Shown here: piece by piece, positions 62,526-64,000 of the stretch | How positions within the stretch are numbered: the stretch's first letter is position 1 | Layout: the number at the start of each line of letters is the position of its first letter | NCBI RefSeq assembly: GCF_021018895.1 | Contig: NC_079378.1 | Location: 10,475,501-10,539,500, forward strand | DNA length: 64,000 nt | DNA from: Seriola aureovittata | Taxonomy: Eukaryota; Chordata; Actinopteri; Carangiformes; Carangidae | Reading direction: 5' to 3' | Made by a program: the position numbers and the translations under genes | The notes under the pieces: model-generated | The model's input: only the letters and a program-made list of their open reading frames with translations | Told to the model about the DNA's origin: nothing | Databases searched by the model: none

Positions 62526-64000
62526 GATGTTAGTCCGATGGAAAGACAAAGTTTTCAGTAAGCCCTAGATGTTGAGTAAATTGGCATTTGGAGCTTTCTT
62601 TTTTTTTTTTTTTTTTCTTTTCTTTTTTTTTTTTCTTAGATCAAAACCTCAAAGGAGAAATGCAGGAGTCTGCTGGGTAATTAAACAATCCCACTGGGTT
62701 ATGTTTCAGCAATCATTTATAACTATTTCATCTTAGCTTTTGATAAATCACAATTTTCCTGTCAGTTTGGTTTTGCATAAAGTGCTAAATAAATACCATG
62801 GTTACCACAAGCCTCAGCAACCGTTGCTATGGAGAAGAAGTCAGCCAGTGTCGAGGCTCAAAGTCGTAGCAAAAACTCAGAGGACTTTGTTGTTGCAAAG
62901 TGAAACCAAACACAGAACTTTAGTCGCTAAACTTGTTCAAATAGAGCCCTAATCCAAAAGACAATCGTTTTCAACTTCTGAATACATTATCAGCTTTTTT
63001 TAATGTTTCAATCTAAAGCTCCAGCTTGCTGTCTAAGGTGTGAGAAAATGATTGATTACTGATGACTGAGTTGGGAGAGTTTCATATCCATCCAAGCCTT
63101 CGATATGCTCCAACTGCCTGTCACCTCTGTACGTCATTGTCTATGTGGAAAATGAATGGGAGCCTACTTCTGGAACCGGGACTACTAACCCCTTACACTT
63201 TGCTCTATATTGTCTCCATGTTGGTTATAGCCTCTTCCTACTTGTAACTCCCTCCATCATTACCGTCATTTTTCTTCTTGTGGCATCTTCTCCCCAGAGA
63301 TCTGCTATTGCTCTTGTTCTCCTCTTCAACCTCTCCCACAGCATGACTACTGGAAAGGCAATTAACGGACCTTTTCATCTCATTCAAAGTAGTAGTTCCC
63401 ACTCTGTGTCTGTCTTTCTGTGTGCCTCTTTCTGTCTCTCCATTTCTGTGCTCTGTCTGTAGTGAGGAGTCATTAGCCTTTCGAACCTCCTCTTGCCTCT
63501 ACAATTCCTTCTGAACTCATGGTCTGCAGCATATTGGAACCATTTTGTTTTGATAGTCCCAACTTGCACTCAAGTGGATGCTTCATGTGGGTGTCATTTT
63601 TCTAACTGAGCTCTGATTTTTTTTTTTTTTTTGAAAATGAAGATTTCCTGTCAAAACACAGTTGCACAGAATTAAGTGAGCTTTTGTTATTTAGATTACT
63701 GTTTTTTACATTATATTTTACTGAAAAGGTTTTCTTTATAATATATACTGGGGATTGAAATCCAATTAATCCAGATCCACCGCTGCATATCACTCAATTG
63801 GTGGTTACTTTTGCGCTGTATATTGGTTGAAAACCATTCATTCCTCCTTTATGCATCCCCAGTTATTGGTCAGTCTTTCACTGTTTGGGAATACACAAGC
63901 ATGTCATAGTGGCTGAATCTCTAAAGTGTCAAGAACCCAGGCAAGCATCGCCAGTGGCTCTTTTCACAGTCCCCATCTCCATCAAGTTGATAGCCTTAAA
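62526..64000. other. Non-coding stretch, nothing recognised
   Basis: T-rich tract at 62599-62634, another poly-T at 63618-63633, otherwise unique sequence. An open frame at 63145-63462 is pyrimidine-rich and unrecognised. Confidence 0.45.

Overview
This 64 kb window looks like vertebrate, almost certainly teleost fish, nuclear DNA. It is AT-leaning and packed with (CA)n/(GT)n, (GAA)n, (ATAC)n, (AT)n and homopolymer arrays. It also carries remnants of transposon families I recognise from bony fish: tRNA-head SINEs, Tc1/mariner and hAT-like miniature elements, a piggyBac element with TTAA target duplications, and a 5'-truncated LINE. I see no bacterial-style genes, operons, CRISPR arrays or viral genes. 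Almost all open frames are short, low-complexity or composition-driven, and I leave them out. The window reads as intergenic and/or intronic sequence of a large-intron locus.

Layout. 1-5.8 kb: unique sequence with microsatellites, a short hAT-like fragment (2.07 kb) and a ~520 bp miniature DNA element (3.19-3.71 kb). 5.82-6.92 kb: the best candidate host-gene signal, a GC-richer segment with a CRE-like site and E-boxes, then two short candidate exons with good splice sites and an intervening hAT-type miniature element. The exons do not encode a long protein, so 5' UTR exons or a lncRNA are the likeliest readings. 7-38 kb: mostly unrecognised non-coding DNA holding one SINE (17.35 kb), a dispersed repeat present twice in opposite orientation (20.1 and 24.8 kb), hAT-like fragments (11.6 and 15.3 kb) and long microsatellites.

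38.12-39.74 kb: the clearest element, a complete-ended but internally deleted piggyBac transposon. It keeps TTAA duplications, related termini, a TATA-like box and the transposase N-terminus, and it is split by a 3' LINE fragment ending in (AATCT)n. 40-64 kb: more non-coding DNA with a Tc1-like miniature element (49.1 kb), a dispersed repeat family at 45.3 and 55.5 kb, an hAT-like element (52.3 kb), a collapsed mariner hairpin (59.2 kb) and a minus-strand SINE with a perfect 17 bp target-site duplication (62.3 kb).

No new functional system is demonstrable. The most useful leads are the two-exon candidate transcript at 6 kb, the nested piggyBac/LINE locus, two homeodomain-motif-rich stretches that may be conserved non-coding elements (49.7 and 56.2 kb), and a perfect 15 bp hairpin at 51.15 kb.
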